10,363 nucleotides of DNA. Origin: Candidatus Altimarinota bacterium (GTDB lineage: Bacteria > Patescibacteriota > Gracilibacteria > UBA4473). Shown here in pieces: positions 6,111 through 10,363 of the stretch. Position 1 is the stretch's first letter. Each line of letters starts with the position of its first letter. The stretch spans positions 1-10,363 of the forward strand of contig CAJQJI010000057.1 of the NCBI GenBank assembly GCA_905478675.1, read 5' to 3'. The notes beneath the pieces were generated by a model. The model was not told the origin of the DNA and searched no databases. It was given only the letters and a program-made list of their open reading frames with translations. Position numbers and translations under genes: made by a program.

Positions 6111-6136
6111 AAGATTTTATGTATTGAGAACAAAAA

Positions 6137-6164
6137 GTGACAAAGGGAAGAAACTGCATACTAT
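6137..6164 (+). promoter_or_regulatory. ychF promoter (GTGACA-N16-TACTAT), probably giving a leaderless mRNA
   Basis: GTGACA (6137-6142) and TACTAT (6159-6164) are 16 bases apart. The -10 ends eight bases before the ATG at 6173, so transcription should begin within two bases of the start codon. The GTG at 6137 that opens a longer reading frame is part of the -35 box, which argues for the ATG at 6173 as the true start. Confidence 0.72.
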
Positions 6165-6172
6165 CTCAATCG

Positions 6173-7267
6173 ATGAATTTAAAAATAGGCATTGTCGGAC
6201 TTCCAAATGTAGGAAAATCTACTTTATTTAACGCGTTAACTAAATCGGCAAAAGCCGAGGCGGCGAATTTCCCCTTTTGTACCATTGAGCCTAATGTGGG
6301 GCTGGTAGCGGTGCCCGATAAACGTTTGGATCGGTTATCTGAAATTGTGAATCCAGAAAAAGTTCAACATTCAACGGTTGAGTTTGTAGATATTGCCGGC
6401 CTTGTGGAGGGGGCGAGTAAAGGAGAAGGTCTTGGGAATAAATTTCTGAGCCATATTCGTGAATGCAATGCCATTGCACATGTATTACGGGATTTTGAAA
6501 ATGATGATATTCATCATGTTTCGGGCTCGGTAAATCCAGGGCAAGATTTTGGCGTTATTTTAACAGAACTTATTTTAGCGGACTTGGAATCCGTTGAACG
6601 ACAAATTGAACGGGTGAGCCGGAAGGGGCGAACGGGGGATAAAGAGGCCAAACTTGATTTAGATTTACTAACTCGTTTTAAAGAAGCGTTAGAGAGTGAG
6701 AAATTAGCCAATACCGTTGAATTAACAGAGGAAGAAGCGCTTAGAGCTCGTTTATTTCAAATGTTGACCAACAAAAAGTTTTTAATTGTGGCTAATACGT
6801 CAGAAGATAAATTTGCTGATTTTGATACCGCGGCCTTTGCCGCCAAAGTAAACGCGCCAGCTGGTGTTCCGATTGTGCCAATTTGTGCACAAATTGAAGC
6901 CGAGTTGGCAGAATTAAGTGATGAAGAGGCGCATGAATTTTTAGAATCGATTGGGGCGAAACAATCTGGTTTAGAAAATTTAATTCAGGCTTGTTTTAAA
7001 CTTTTAGATTTGCAAAGTTATTTTACGGCGGGCGTTAAAGAAGTTCGAGCCTGGACTATTAAAGTGGGGGCCACTGCGCCACAAGCGGCAGGAGAAATTC
7101 ATACCGACTTTGAAAAAGGATTTATTAAAGCCGACGTAATTGCGTATGAAGACTTTATCGCGGCTGGTGGTGAAGCGGCGGCCAAGGAGGCTGGGAAAAT
7201 GAGACTTGAGGGGAAAACGTACGTCGTTAAAGATGGGGACGTGATGCACTTTAAATTTAATAACTAA
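6173..7267 (+). CDS. ychF: Ribosome-associated ATPase/GTPase YchF (Obg family)
   Basis: YchF (OLA1) is a universally conserved Obg-family P-loop NTPase that binds ribosomes and often prefers ATP over GTP. From the ATG at 6173 the product is 364 residues, the normal family length. Visible elements are G1 GLPNVGKS (residues 9-16), G3 [14 protein letters not shown], a G4-like NTSE following IVA (YchF has NxxE in place of NKxD, which explains its loose base specificity), the coiled-coil insertion around [12 protein letters not shown], and a C-terminal TGS domain containing [20 protein letters not shown] and ending in [11 protein letters not shown]. The start was chosen because only three residues then precede the first strand and because it fits the promoter. 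It is divergent from rpsU and followed by a strong terminator. Confidence 0.97.
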   Translation: MNLKIGIVGLPNVGKSTLFNALTKSAKAEAANFPFCTIEPNVGLVAVPDKRLDRLSEIVNPEKVQHSTVEFVDIAGLVEGASKGEGLGNKFLSHIRECNAIAHVLRDFENDDIHHVSGSVNPGQDFGVILTELILADLESVERQIERVSRKGRTGDKEAKLDLDLLTRFKEALESEKLANTVELTEEEALRARLFQMLTNKKFLIVANTSEDKFADFDTAAFAAKVNAPAGVPIVPICAQIEAELAELSDEEAHEFLESIGAKQSGLENLIQACFKLLDLQSYFTAGVKEVRAWTIKVGATAPQAAGEIHTDFEKGFIKADVIAYEDFIAAGGEAAAKEAGKMRLEGKTYVVKDGDVMHFKFNN

Positions 7268-7292
7268 AGATTATTTTATTTTTTAGACGGAT

Positions 7293-7320
7293 AAAAGAAG
7301 CCTTGAAAGGCTTCTTTTTT
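7293..7320 (+). terminator. Intrinsic terminator of ychF
   Basis: GAAGCCT (7297-7303) pairs with AGGCTTC (7308-7314) around TGAA, preceded by an A-run and followed by six T. It begins 26 bases after the ychF stop codon and isolates ychF from the unknown genes downstream. Confidence 0.92.
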
Positions 7321-7345
7321 ATTCGAGCATGAATATTTGAGTCTT

Positions 7346-7373
7346 TTGTCATAAAAAATCTTGCGAATACTTT
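7346..7373 (+). promoter_or_regulatory. Promoter of the 80-codon unknown gene (TTGTCA-N16-TACTTT)
   Basis: TTGTCA (7346-7351) and TACTTT (7368-7373) are spaced by 16 bases, the same spacer and -10 as the rpsU promoter. The ATG at 7414 is 40 bases beyond the -10, giving a predicted leader of about 33 bases that contains a hairpin. Confidence 0.72.
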
Positions 7374-7382
7374 TTTTGTTCT

Positions 7383-7404
7383 TTAAAGTTGAGAACAACT
7401 TAAA
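7383..7404 (+). promoter_or_regulatory. Hairpin or operator-like palindrome in the leader of the 80-codon gene
   Basis: AAGTTG (7386-7391) pairs perfectly with CAACTT (7396-7401) around AGAA. The flanking TTTA and AAAT extend the stem with one bulged A. It lies between the predicted transcription start and the ATG at 7414. It could be a repressor site or a translational hairpin. It is followed by AAATTTATTTTT, so a weak attenuator is also possible. Confidence 0.5.
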
Positions 7405-7413
7405 TTTATTTTT

Positions 7414-7656
7414 ATGACGGAAAGATTACCGATTTCATCTGAGTTAGGTGGCCCTGCTTGTGATATTGAGAGTCATGCGATTGTTAAGCCTCGAGATATG
7501 GATTGTTCTGATGGTTTGACGGACCGCGTCTTGGCGGCGGCAGAGTCTTCTGTTCGGTCTCAGACCGATAGTGTTATTAGTCGGACTACCTTAGACGAAG
7601 AAGCCCGTCTTAACCGATTAGGAGGAGAGTTTTTTGTAGCGGGCGTTACGGGGTAA
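7414..7656 (+). CDS. Unknown small acidic protein (80 residues)
   Basis: I do not recognise this protein. It is 80 residues long, rich in Asp/Glu and Ser, with two cysteines (in GPACDIE and MDCSDG), no membrane segment and no signal peptide. The second half (about 36-70) looks helical; the N-terminal half, with PISSELGGPACD, looks less regular. It is supported as a gene by a well-formed promoter 40 bases upstream, an ATG start, a TAA stop like nearly all neighbours, and the absence of any competing gene on either strand. No Shine-Dalgarno site precedes the ATG. It is followed after 84 bases by the unknown 285-codon gene on the same strand, and the two may be functionally linked. Confidence 0.65.
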   Translation: MTERLPISSELGGPACDIESHAIVKPRDMDCSDGLTDRVLAAAESSVRSQTDSVISRTTLDEEARLNRLGGEFFVAGVTG

Positions 7657-7695
7657 TATTTAATTGGCTTAATCAACTGAGTGTGTTTTTTTGTA

Positions 7696-7737
7696 AATAT
7701 TATTTGTTTTAAAATAAATATTAAAATACATTAATAT
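7696..7737 (+). repeat. AT-only inverted repeats before the 285-codon gene
   Basis: The sequence is almost purely A/T. AATATTATTT (7697-7706) can pair imperfectly with AAATAAATATT (7712-7722), and a third AATATT copy lies at 7733-7738 directly before the ATG. The repeats overlap the predicted promoter, so they could be binding sites for an AT-preferring regulator or simply low-complexity promoter DNA. Confidence 0.4.
7704..7732 (+). promoter_or_regulatory. Possible promoter of the 285-codon gene (TTGTTT-N17-TACATT)
   Basis: TTGTTT (7704-7709) and TACATT (7727-7732) are 17 bases apart. The -10 ends eight bases before the ATG at 7741, as for ychF, which predicts a leaderless mRNA. The AT-only context makes chance matches easy. 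Confidence 0.42.
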
Positions 7738-7740
7738 TTG

Positions 7741-8598
7741 ATGAATAAAATGAACCCGACAATTGAATCGCCTGAGGCTAAAGAAGCTTTAGTTTTCGAA
7801 ATTGAGATTCGTTTAGAGAGTTTGGGGAAAGTGGTTGCCGATAGTTTTTATGATAAAGATGGAAACTTAAATGAGGCGCCAACCCCAGAGATAGATGAAG
7901 AAACATTGAATTTAAGGTGGCAAGAGATTAGTCACTTGTTGCAGCAAGCTTTTCGTGAAGAATTATCTCAAACACAATGGGCGTTTATTTTAGATCAAGC
8001 CGTTGATTATAATTATGCTCCGACTCGTTTTAGAACTCATATTGGACGAGTGCTTCGATCGGTTCAAGCCATTATTGATGGTCGCCCCCCTCTAGTTACG
8101 GGGCGGCAGGCCGGAGTGGCTGAGATTGAGCTTGATGATGCTCCGGTTCGACGAGAGCTTCTGACACTACTGGAAAGCAAGGCTTCAAGTAAAAAGTTGA
8201 ATCGAGCTCGGCAAGATTTTTTTAAAAAATTACGGAGTGACGGCTATTCAGGGTTAAGGCTTGTTAAATTGGTTCATAGCTGCAGTCATGGCGAAGTTGT
8301 AGCCAATAGTACTGACGAGGACTTAGGAAAGATTATTACCGATCTTTATAAAAAATCCGACCCGTCTGAGCAGGTGGTGATTGTTGATTTTTTACGAGAT
8401 CAATTTACGGCCAGAAATCTTAGAGGGGCCATCAAAAACAAGCTTATGGCTTTCAATGTTGATGGCTATCATCCATTTGCGTTTATTGAACAAGGCGTAA
8501 GAGACGCCAATACGTTAAATGTTATCGCTGATGTTAACGCGGGTAGAATTAGACCTTTACAGCCACCAGCGGGTAAACGCAGAACCAAACGTCGTTAA
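7741..8598 (+). CDS. Unknown soluble protein with basic C-terminal tail (285 residues)
   Basis: I cannot assign a family. The product is predicted cytoplasmic and mostly helical, with no signal peptide or membrane segment. Residues 1-75 are acidic and include DSFYDKDGNLNEAPTPEIDE, a flexible acidic loop. Residues about 75-115 (AFILDQAVDYNYAPTRFRTH) and 135-180 form helical, Arg/Lys-rich blocks. The only cysteine is Cys181, in HSCSHGE. The C-terminus PPAGKRRTKRR is strongly basic and probably disordered, suggesting nucleic-acid or ribosome binding, although this is inference only. The start is the ATG at 7741; a TTG one codon earlier and an ATG three codons later are alternatives. It follows the unknown 80-codon gene, and its stop codon overlaps the stop of the convergent ilvE gene. 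Confidence 0.8.
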   Translation: MNKMNPTIESPEAKEALVFEIEIRLESLGKVVADSFYDKDGNLNEAPTPEIDEETLNLRWQEISHLLQQAFREELSQTQWAFILDQAVDYNYAPTRFRTHIGRVLRSVQAIIDGRPPLVTGRQAGVAEIELDDAPVRRELLTLLESKASSKKLNRARQDFFKKLRSDGYSGLRLVKLVHSCSHGEVVANSTDEDLGKIITDLYKKSDPSEQVVIVDFLRDQFTARNLRGAIKNKLMAFNVDGYHPFAFIEQGVRDANTLNVIADVNAGRIRPLQPPAGKRRTKRR

Positions 8599-9494
8599 AC
8601 GTAACTCAACCAATCATCATACTTTTCAATTCGTCCTTCGACCACGTCGGCGTAGAGTTGTTTAAGTTGCCCAGAAGTTTTATTTTCTTGGGTGCCAATT
8701 TGATTTCCATCAATTGATTTTAAAATAGTTACTTCCGCCGCCGTACCGGTGAAAAAAGCTTCGTCTGCGTTTACTAAATCTTCTGGTTTAAGCGTGGTTT
8801 CAATGGTTTTAATCCCCAGCTCTTTTTCGGCCAGCTCTATAACAGTCGCTCGAGTAATACCACTTAAAATAGTCCCTAGTTGTGGGGTATACATAACCCC
8901 ATCTTTAATAATAAATAAGTTTTCACCTGGGCCTTCGGCTAAGTTGCCGTTGTAATCGAGTAATAAGGCTTCTTGATAATTATTATTGTGGGCCCACTGT
9001 GAAGACATAATAGAGTTTACGTAATGTCCGTTAATTTTAGCGTCGGCTTGCAGTGATTTGGGATGAATTCTAATCCACGGGGAAGTGCCAACGGTAATGG
9101 GGTCATCCGATAAATATTTGCCCCAGCCCCAAGCGGCAATGAAAACATCAATATCGGCTCCAGCTGGGTTGAGTCCCATTTTGCCTTCGCCAAAACAGGC
9201 GACTGGGCGAATATAACCAGAAGCTAAGTTTTGTTTTTTTAATAAATCTAAATTAGCTTGGCAGAGTGCTTCTACGCTGTAAGGCATCGGTATTTCCAGC
9301 ACGCTGGCAGAATAATGGAGCCGTTCCATGTGTTCTTTAAGTTTAAACACCGCGGTCCCTCGTTCGGTCTGGTAGCAGCGAATACCTTCAAAGACGCCGC
9401 TGCCGTAATGTAAAGCGTGATTAATGATAGAAGTTTTGGCTTCTTCCATTGGAATTATTTCGCCATTGCGCCAAACGTGAGTGCCAAAGTCCAT
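8595..9494 (-). CDS. ilvE: Branched-chain amino acid aminotransferase (fold-type IV PLP enzyme)
   Basis: This enzyme interconverts leucine, isoleucine and valine with their 2-oxo acids, using pyridoxal phosphate and glutamate/2-oxoglutarate. The 299-residue product has the family signatures: GVFEGIRCY (33-41), SGYIRPVACFGEG (92-104), the PLP-binding lysine K153 in ADAKINGHYVNS, the cofactor-contacting Glu187 in NLAEGPGENLF, GITR (212-215) and GTAAEVT (250-256). Length is normal. The start is the ATG at 9494. D-amino-acid aminotransferase and aminodeoxychorismate lyase share the fold, but FEGIR and the AKxxGxYxxS pattern favour IlvE. No other branched-chain pathway gene is nearby. If the rest of the pathway is missing in this genome, the enzyme may serve catabolism or nitrogen shuffling. 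It is convergent with the unknown 285-codon gene, with no terminator between them. Confidence 0.95.
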   Translation of the reverse strand: MDFGTHVWRNGEIIPMEEAKTSIINHALHYGSGVFEGIRCYQTERGTAVFKLKEHMERLHYSASVLEIPMPYSVEALCQANLDLLKKQNLASGYIRPVACFGEGKMGLNPAGADIDVFIAAWGWGKYLSDDPITVGTSPWIRIHPKSLQADAKINGHYVNSIMSSQWAHNNNYQEALLLDYNGNLAEGPGENLFIIKDGVMYTPQLGTILSGITRATVIELAEKELGIKTIETTLKPEDLVNADEAFFTGTAAEVTILKSIDGNQIGTQENKTSGQLKQLYADVVEGRIEKYDDWLSYV

Positions 9495-9560
9495 GTTATA
9501 ATTGTTATTCGGTGATCTTGATTTTAGATAAAACGGGATTTGAGTAAATAATAATCTAAT

Positions 9561-9586
9561 GTCATTCCTGCGGAGGCGGGAATCTA
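9561..9586. repeat. REP/dRS3-like short palindromic repeat
   Basis: ATTCCTGC (9564-9571) pairs with GCGGGAAT (9576-9583), with one G-T wobble, around GGAG, in the context GTCATTCCTGC...GGGAATCTAG. This form resembles the ATTCC-N-GGAAT type repeats scattered between genes in many bacterial genomes. It is more GC-rich than its surroundings. Only one copy is in this window, so repeat status rests on resemblance. Confidence 0.6.
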
Positions 9587-9604
9587 GTCGTTTATTAATT
9601 CCTT

Positions 9605-9640
9605 TTTTGCGTCGCCAAAAAAGAAAGAAAAAAGGCGACC
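9605..9640. repeat. A-rich hairpin repeat with GTCGCC/GGCGAC arms
   Basis: GTCGCC (9611-9616) and GGCGAC (9634-9639) enclose a 17-base loop made only of A and G. The sequence TTGCGTCGC (9607-9615) is also an exact inverted match to GCGACGCAA (9682-9690) inside the next repeat, so alternative folds are possible. The unit looks like a common intergenic repeat and not a terminator, because no T-run flanks the stem on the relevant side of either neighbour gene. Confidence 0.55.
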
Positions 9641-9643
9641 CGC

Positions 9644-9768
9644 TAAAAAGATATTGTTAAAACCAGCCGATTATTTTTTAAGCGACGCAAACTTTTTTTG
9701 AATTGAGTTATTAATGCGAGCTTCGCTAAACAAAAATAATCGGGGTTTTATCCCAACATCTTTTTAAG
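9644..9768. repeat. Long imperfect inverted repeat (arms about 45 bases)
   Basis: The left arm (about 9644-9689) and right arm (about 9715-9768) are imperfect reverse complements. Shared blocks are TAAAAAGAT, TTG, TAAAACC, CCGATTATTTTT and AGCGA/CGCA, in that order from the outside in, with small bulges. About 25 AT-rich bases form the loop. It has no coding potential. It could be a MITE-like element, a large intergenic repeat unit or a structured RNA. Confidence 0.65.
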
Positions 9769-9827
9769 AGGATTTTACTGCAAGAAATGACAGACTTAAG
9801 CCATTAATAAATCAGCCAAAAAGGCTT

Positions 9828-10175
9828 TTAATTAGCCACCCGAGAATCTAAACCTTCTTGGGCTGTGTATCGGTTCTGAACCATTACAAATCGTTGGTTG
9901 TCTTTCGCGACTAATTGTTCTTTCTGGCTCGTTTTGTATACAAATTCTTGCGTCTGCGCTTTGGCAATAGCCGCGTCTAGTTTTTCGTGTTTGTCGGCCA
10001 AGTCGGTTCGAAGGGTTAGTTCTTTGGTTAAAACGTACCCAGACATAGACAAATGGTTCATCACAAAAAGCTGTGCCACAAACAGGGTCAACGCTAAACT
10101 GAACATCAGCCCAAACAACATTTGTTGCGTGCGGCGAGCCAGTAAACTTAATCTATAACGCTTGGGTATCAGCAT
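9828..10175 (-). CDS. Small single-pass membrane protein, FtsL/DivIC-like
   Basis: The 115-residue product has a basic cytoplasmic N-terminus (PKRYRLSLLARR), one membrane segment (about 18-39) and an extracytoplasmic part whose first half (about 46-80) is a charged, probably coiled-coil helix. The rest (81-115) is polar. Size, topology and helix position match FtsL/DivIC-type division proteins, which bridge FtsQ/DivIB and the septal peptidoglycan synthase. Sequence in this group is poorly conserved, so the assignment rests on architecture. The usual neighbours (rsmH upstream, ftsI downstream) are not visible on this strand. The start is the ATG at 10175, nine bases after a -10-like TAAAAT; an earlier start is not available. 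It is divergent from a gene beginning near 10348. Confidence 0.7.
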   Translation of the reverse strand: MLIPKRYRLSLLARRTQQMLFGLMFSLALTLFVAQLFVMNHLSMSGYVLTKELTLRTDLADKHEKLDAAIAKAQTQEFVYKTSQKEQLVAKDNQRFVMVQNRYTAQEGLDSRVAN

Positions 10176-10184
10176 GTCTTGAAT

Positions 10185-10213
10185 ATTTTAAACACTAAAA
10201 ATCAAAAACCCAA
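10185..10213 (-). promoter_or_regulatory. Possible promoter of the FtsL-like gene (TTGGGT-N17-TAAAAT)
   Basis: On the minus strand TTGGGT (10213-10208) and TAAAAT (10190-10185) are 17 bases apart. The -10 ends nine bases before the ATG at 10175, predicting a leader of two bases or fewer. The -35 is a half match only. Confidence 0.42.
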
Positions 10214-10230
10214 GCCTTTTTAGGGCAAAA

Positions 10231-10249
10231 TTTGTGAAACCGTCACAAA
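10231..10249. promoter_or_regulatory. Operator-like palindrome TTTGTGA-N5-TCACAAA
   Basis: Two perfect seven-base inverted arms (10231-10237 and 10243-10249) flank AACCG in the divergent region between the FtsL-like gene and the gene at 10348. The TGTGA/TCACA arms resemble Crp/Fnr-type half-sites, but the spacer is five bases where Crp has six. It lies 18 bases upstream of the FtsL-like -35 and 45 bases upstream of the right-hand -35, a position suited to regulating either gene. Confidence 0.45.
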
Positions 10250-10293
10250 AGTTATTTCCCAACGTTTACAAGGTTTTAGCAACTAAAGAAGAC

Positions 10294-10321
10294 TTGCAAC
10301 AAAGACCATTTTTTGTATAGT
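10294..10321 (+). promoter_or_regulatory. Promoter for a gene starting at the right edge (TTGCAA-N16-TATAGT)
   Basis: TTGCAA (10294-10299) and TATAGT (10316-10321) are 16 bases apart, with TG just before the -10. The ATG at 10348 lies 26 bases downstream, the same distance as for rpsU. Confidence 0.72.
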
Positions 10322-10347
10322 CGGATGATAGATCACAAATCTAAATT

Positions 10348-10363
10348 ATGAGCAAAAATTCAC
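10348..10363 (+). CDS. First codons of a gene cut by the right edge
   Basis: ATG followed by AGC AAA AAT TCA gives MSKNS before the window ends. It is called only because a good promoter lies 26 bases upstream and no other start is near. Too little is present to say anything about the product. Confidence 0.4.

Larger units (their letters stand above)
9495..9827. other. Repeat-rich gene-free stretch between ilvE and the FtsL-like gene
   Basis: These 333 bases contain no credible gene. They hold, in order, a short GC-rich palindrome (9564-9583), an A-rich hairpin with GTCGCC/GGCGAC arms (9611-9639), and a long imperfect inverted repeat (about 9644-9768). The remaining 60 bases before the FtsL-like stop show only a four-base-pair hairpin (9814-9826). 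No clear promoter for ilvE was found on the minus strand in the first 70 bases. Confidence 0.75.

Noticed and set aside
6137..6172. GTG start adding 12 residues to YchF
   Set aside because: The GTG lies in the -35 hexamer of the predicted promoter, and the extension is not part of the YchF family.
7738..7740. TTG start one codon upstream of the 285-codon gene
   Set aside because: An ATG follows immediately and fits the promoter distance.
9814..9826. Hairpin just after the FtsL-like stop as its terminator
   Set aside because: Only a four-base-pair stem, and the following sequence GATTTATT is not a U-run.
10231..10249. True Crp binding site
   Set aside because: The spacer between TGTGA and TCACA is five bases where Crp needs six, and no Crp gene is in view; kept only as a generic palindrome.
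1..10363. CRISPR array, IS element, prophage or tRNA/rRNA gene
   Set aside because: No regularly spaced direct repeats, transposase or integrase motifs, or cloverleaf-like sequence was seen on either strand.

Overview
The window looks like chromosomal DNA of a small-genome, moderately AT-rich bacterium, most likely a Patescibacteria (CPR) lineage. This is inferred from compact single-gene or two-gene units, short proteins, start sites without Shine-Dalgarno sequences, and isolated housekeeping genes rather than the usual large operons. A BLAST or marker-gene placement would be needed to name the lineage. The standard genetic code fits: no conserved gene contains an in-frame TGA. All 12 complete genes end in TAA except ftsH, which ends in TAG.

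Layout: (1) 1-2712, minus strand: peptide deformylase (pdf), then the membrane protease ftsH, then guanylate kinase (gmk, cut by the left edge). gmk abuts ftsH with no gap. (2) 2826-4731, plus strand: a [2Fe-2S] ferredoxin, ribosomal protein bL33 with a strong promoter, a leader hairpin and a clear terminator, and an AI-2E/PerM-family membrane protein. (3) 4715-5533, minus strand: the release-factor methyltransferase prmC, whose 3' end overlaps that of the AI-2E gene. (4) 5534-5846: a non-coding stretch with repeats, palindromes and the rpsU terminator. (5) 5847-7320: a divergent pair, rpsU (bS21, minus) and the GTPase ychF (plus), with adjacent promoters. (6) 7346-8598, plus strand: two genes I do not recognise, of 80 and 285 codons. 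(7) 8595-9494, minus strand: a branched-chain aminotransferase, sharing stop-codon bases with the 285-codon gene. (8) 9495-9827: a repeat-rich gene-free stretch. (9) 9828-10175, minus strand: a small single-pass membrane protein resembling FtsL/DivIC, and from 10348 the first codons of a divergent gene.

Functionally the known genes are core housekeeping. They cover nascent-protein maturation (deformylase), protein quality control (FtsH), ribosome composition and translation control (bL33, bS21, PrmC, YchF), electron transfer (ferredoxin), GMP phosphorylation and amino-acid transamination. I see no mobile element, CRISPR array, tRNA/rRNA or phage gene.

The most informative non-coding signal is the promoters. 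Most have a -35 hexamer, a 16-base spacer and a -10 often of the form TACTWT. The distance from -10 to ATG falls into two main classes: 6-9 bases, implying leaderless mRNAs, and about 22-26 bases, implying short leaders without Shine-Dalgarno sites. The best places to look for something new are the unknown gene pair at 7414-8598 and the long nested inverted repeats at 9560-9770.
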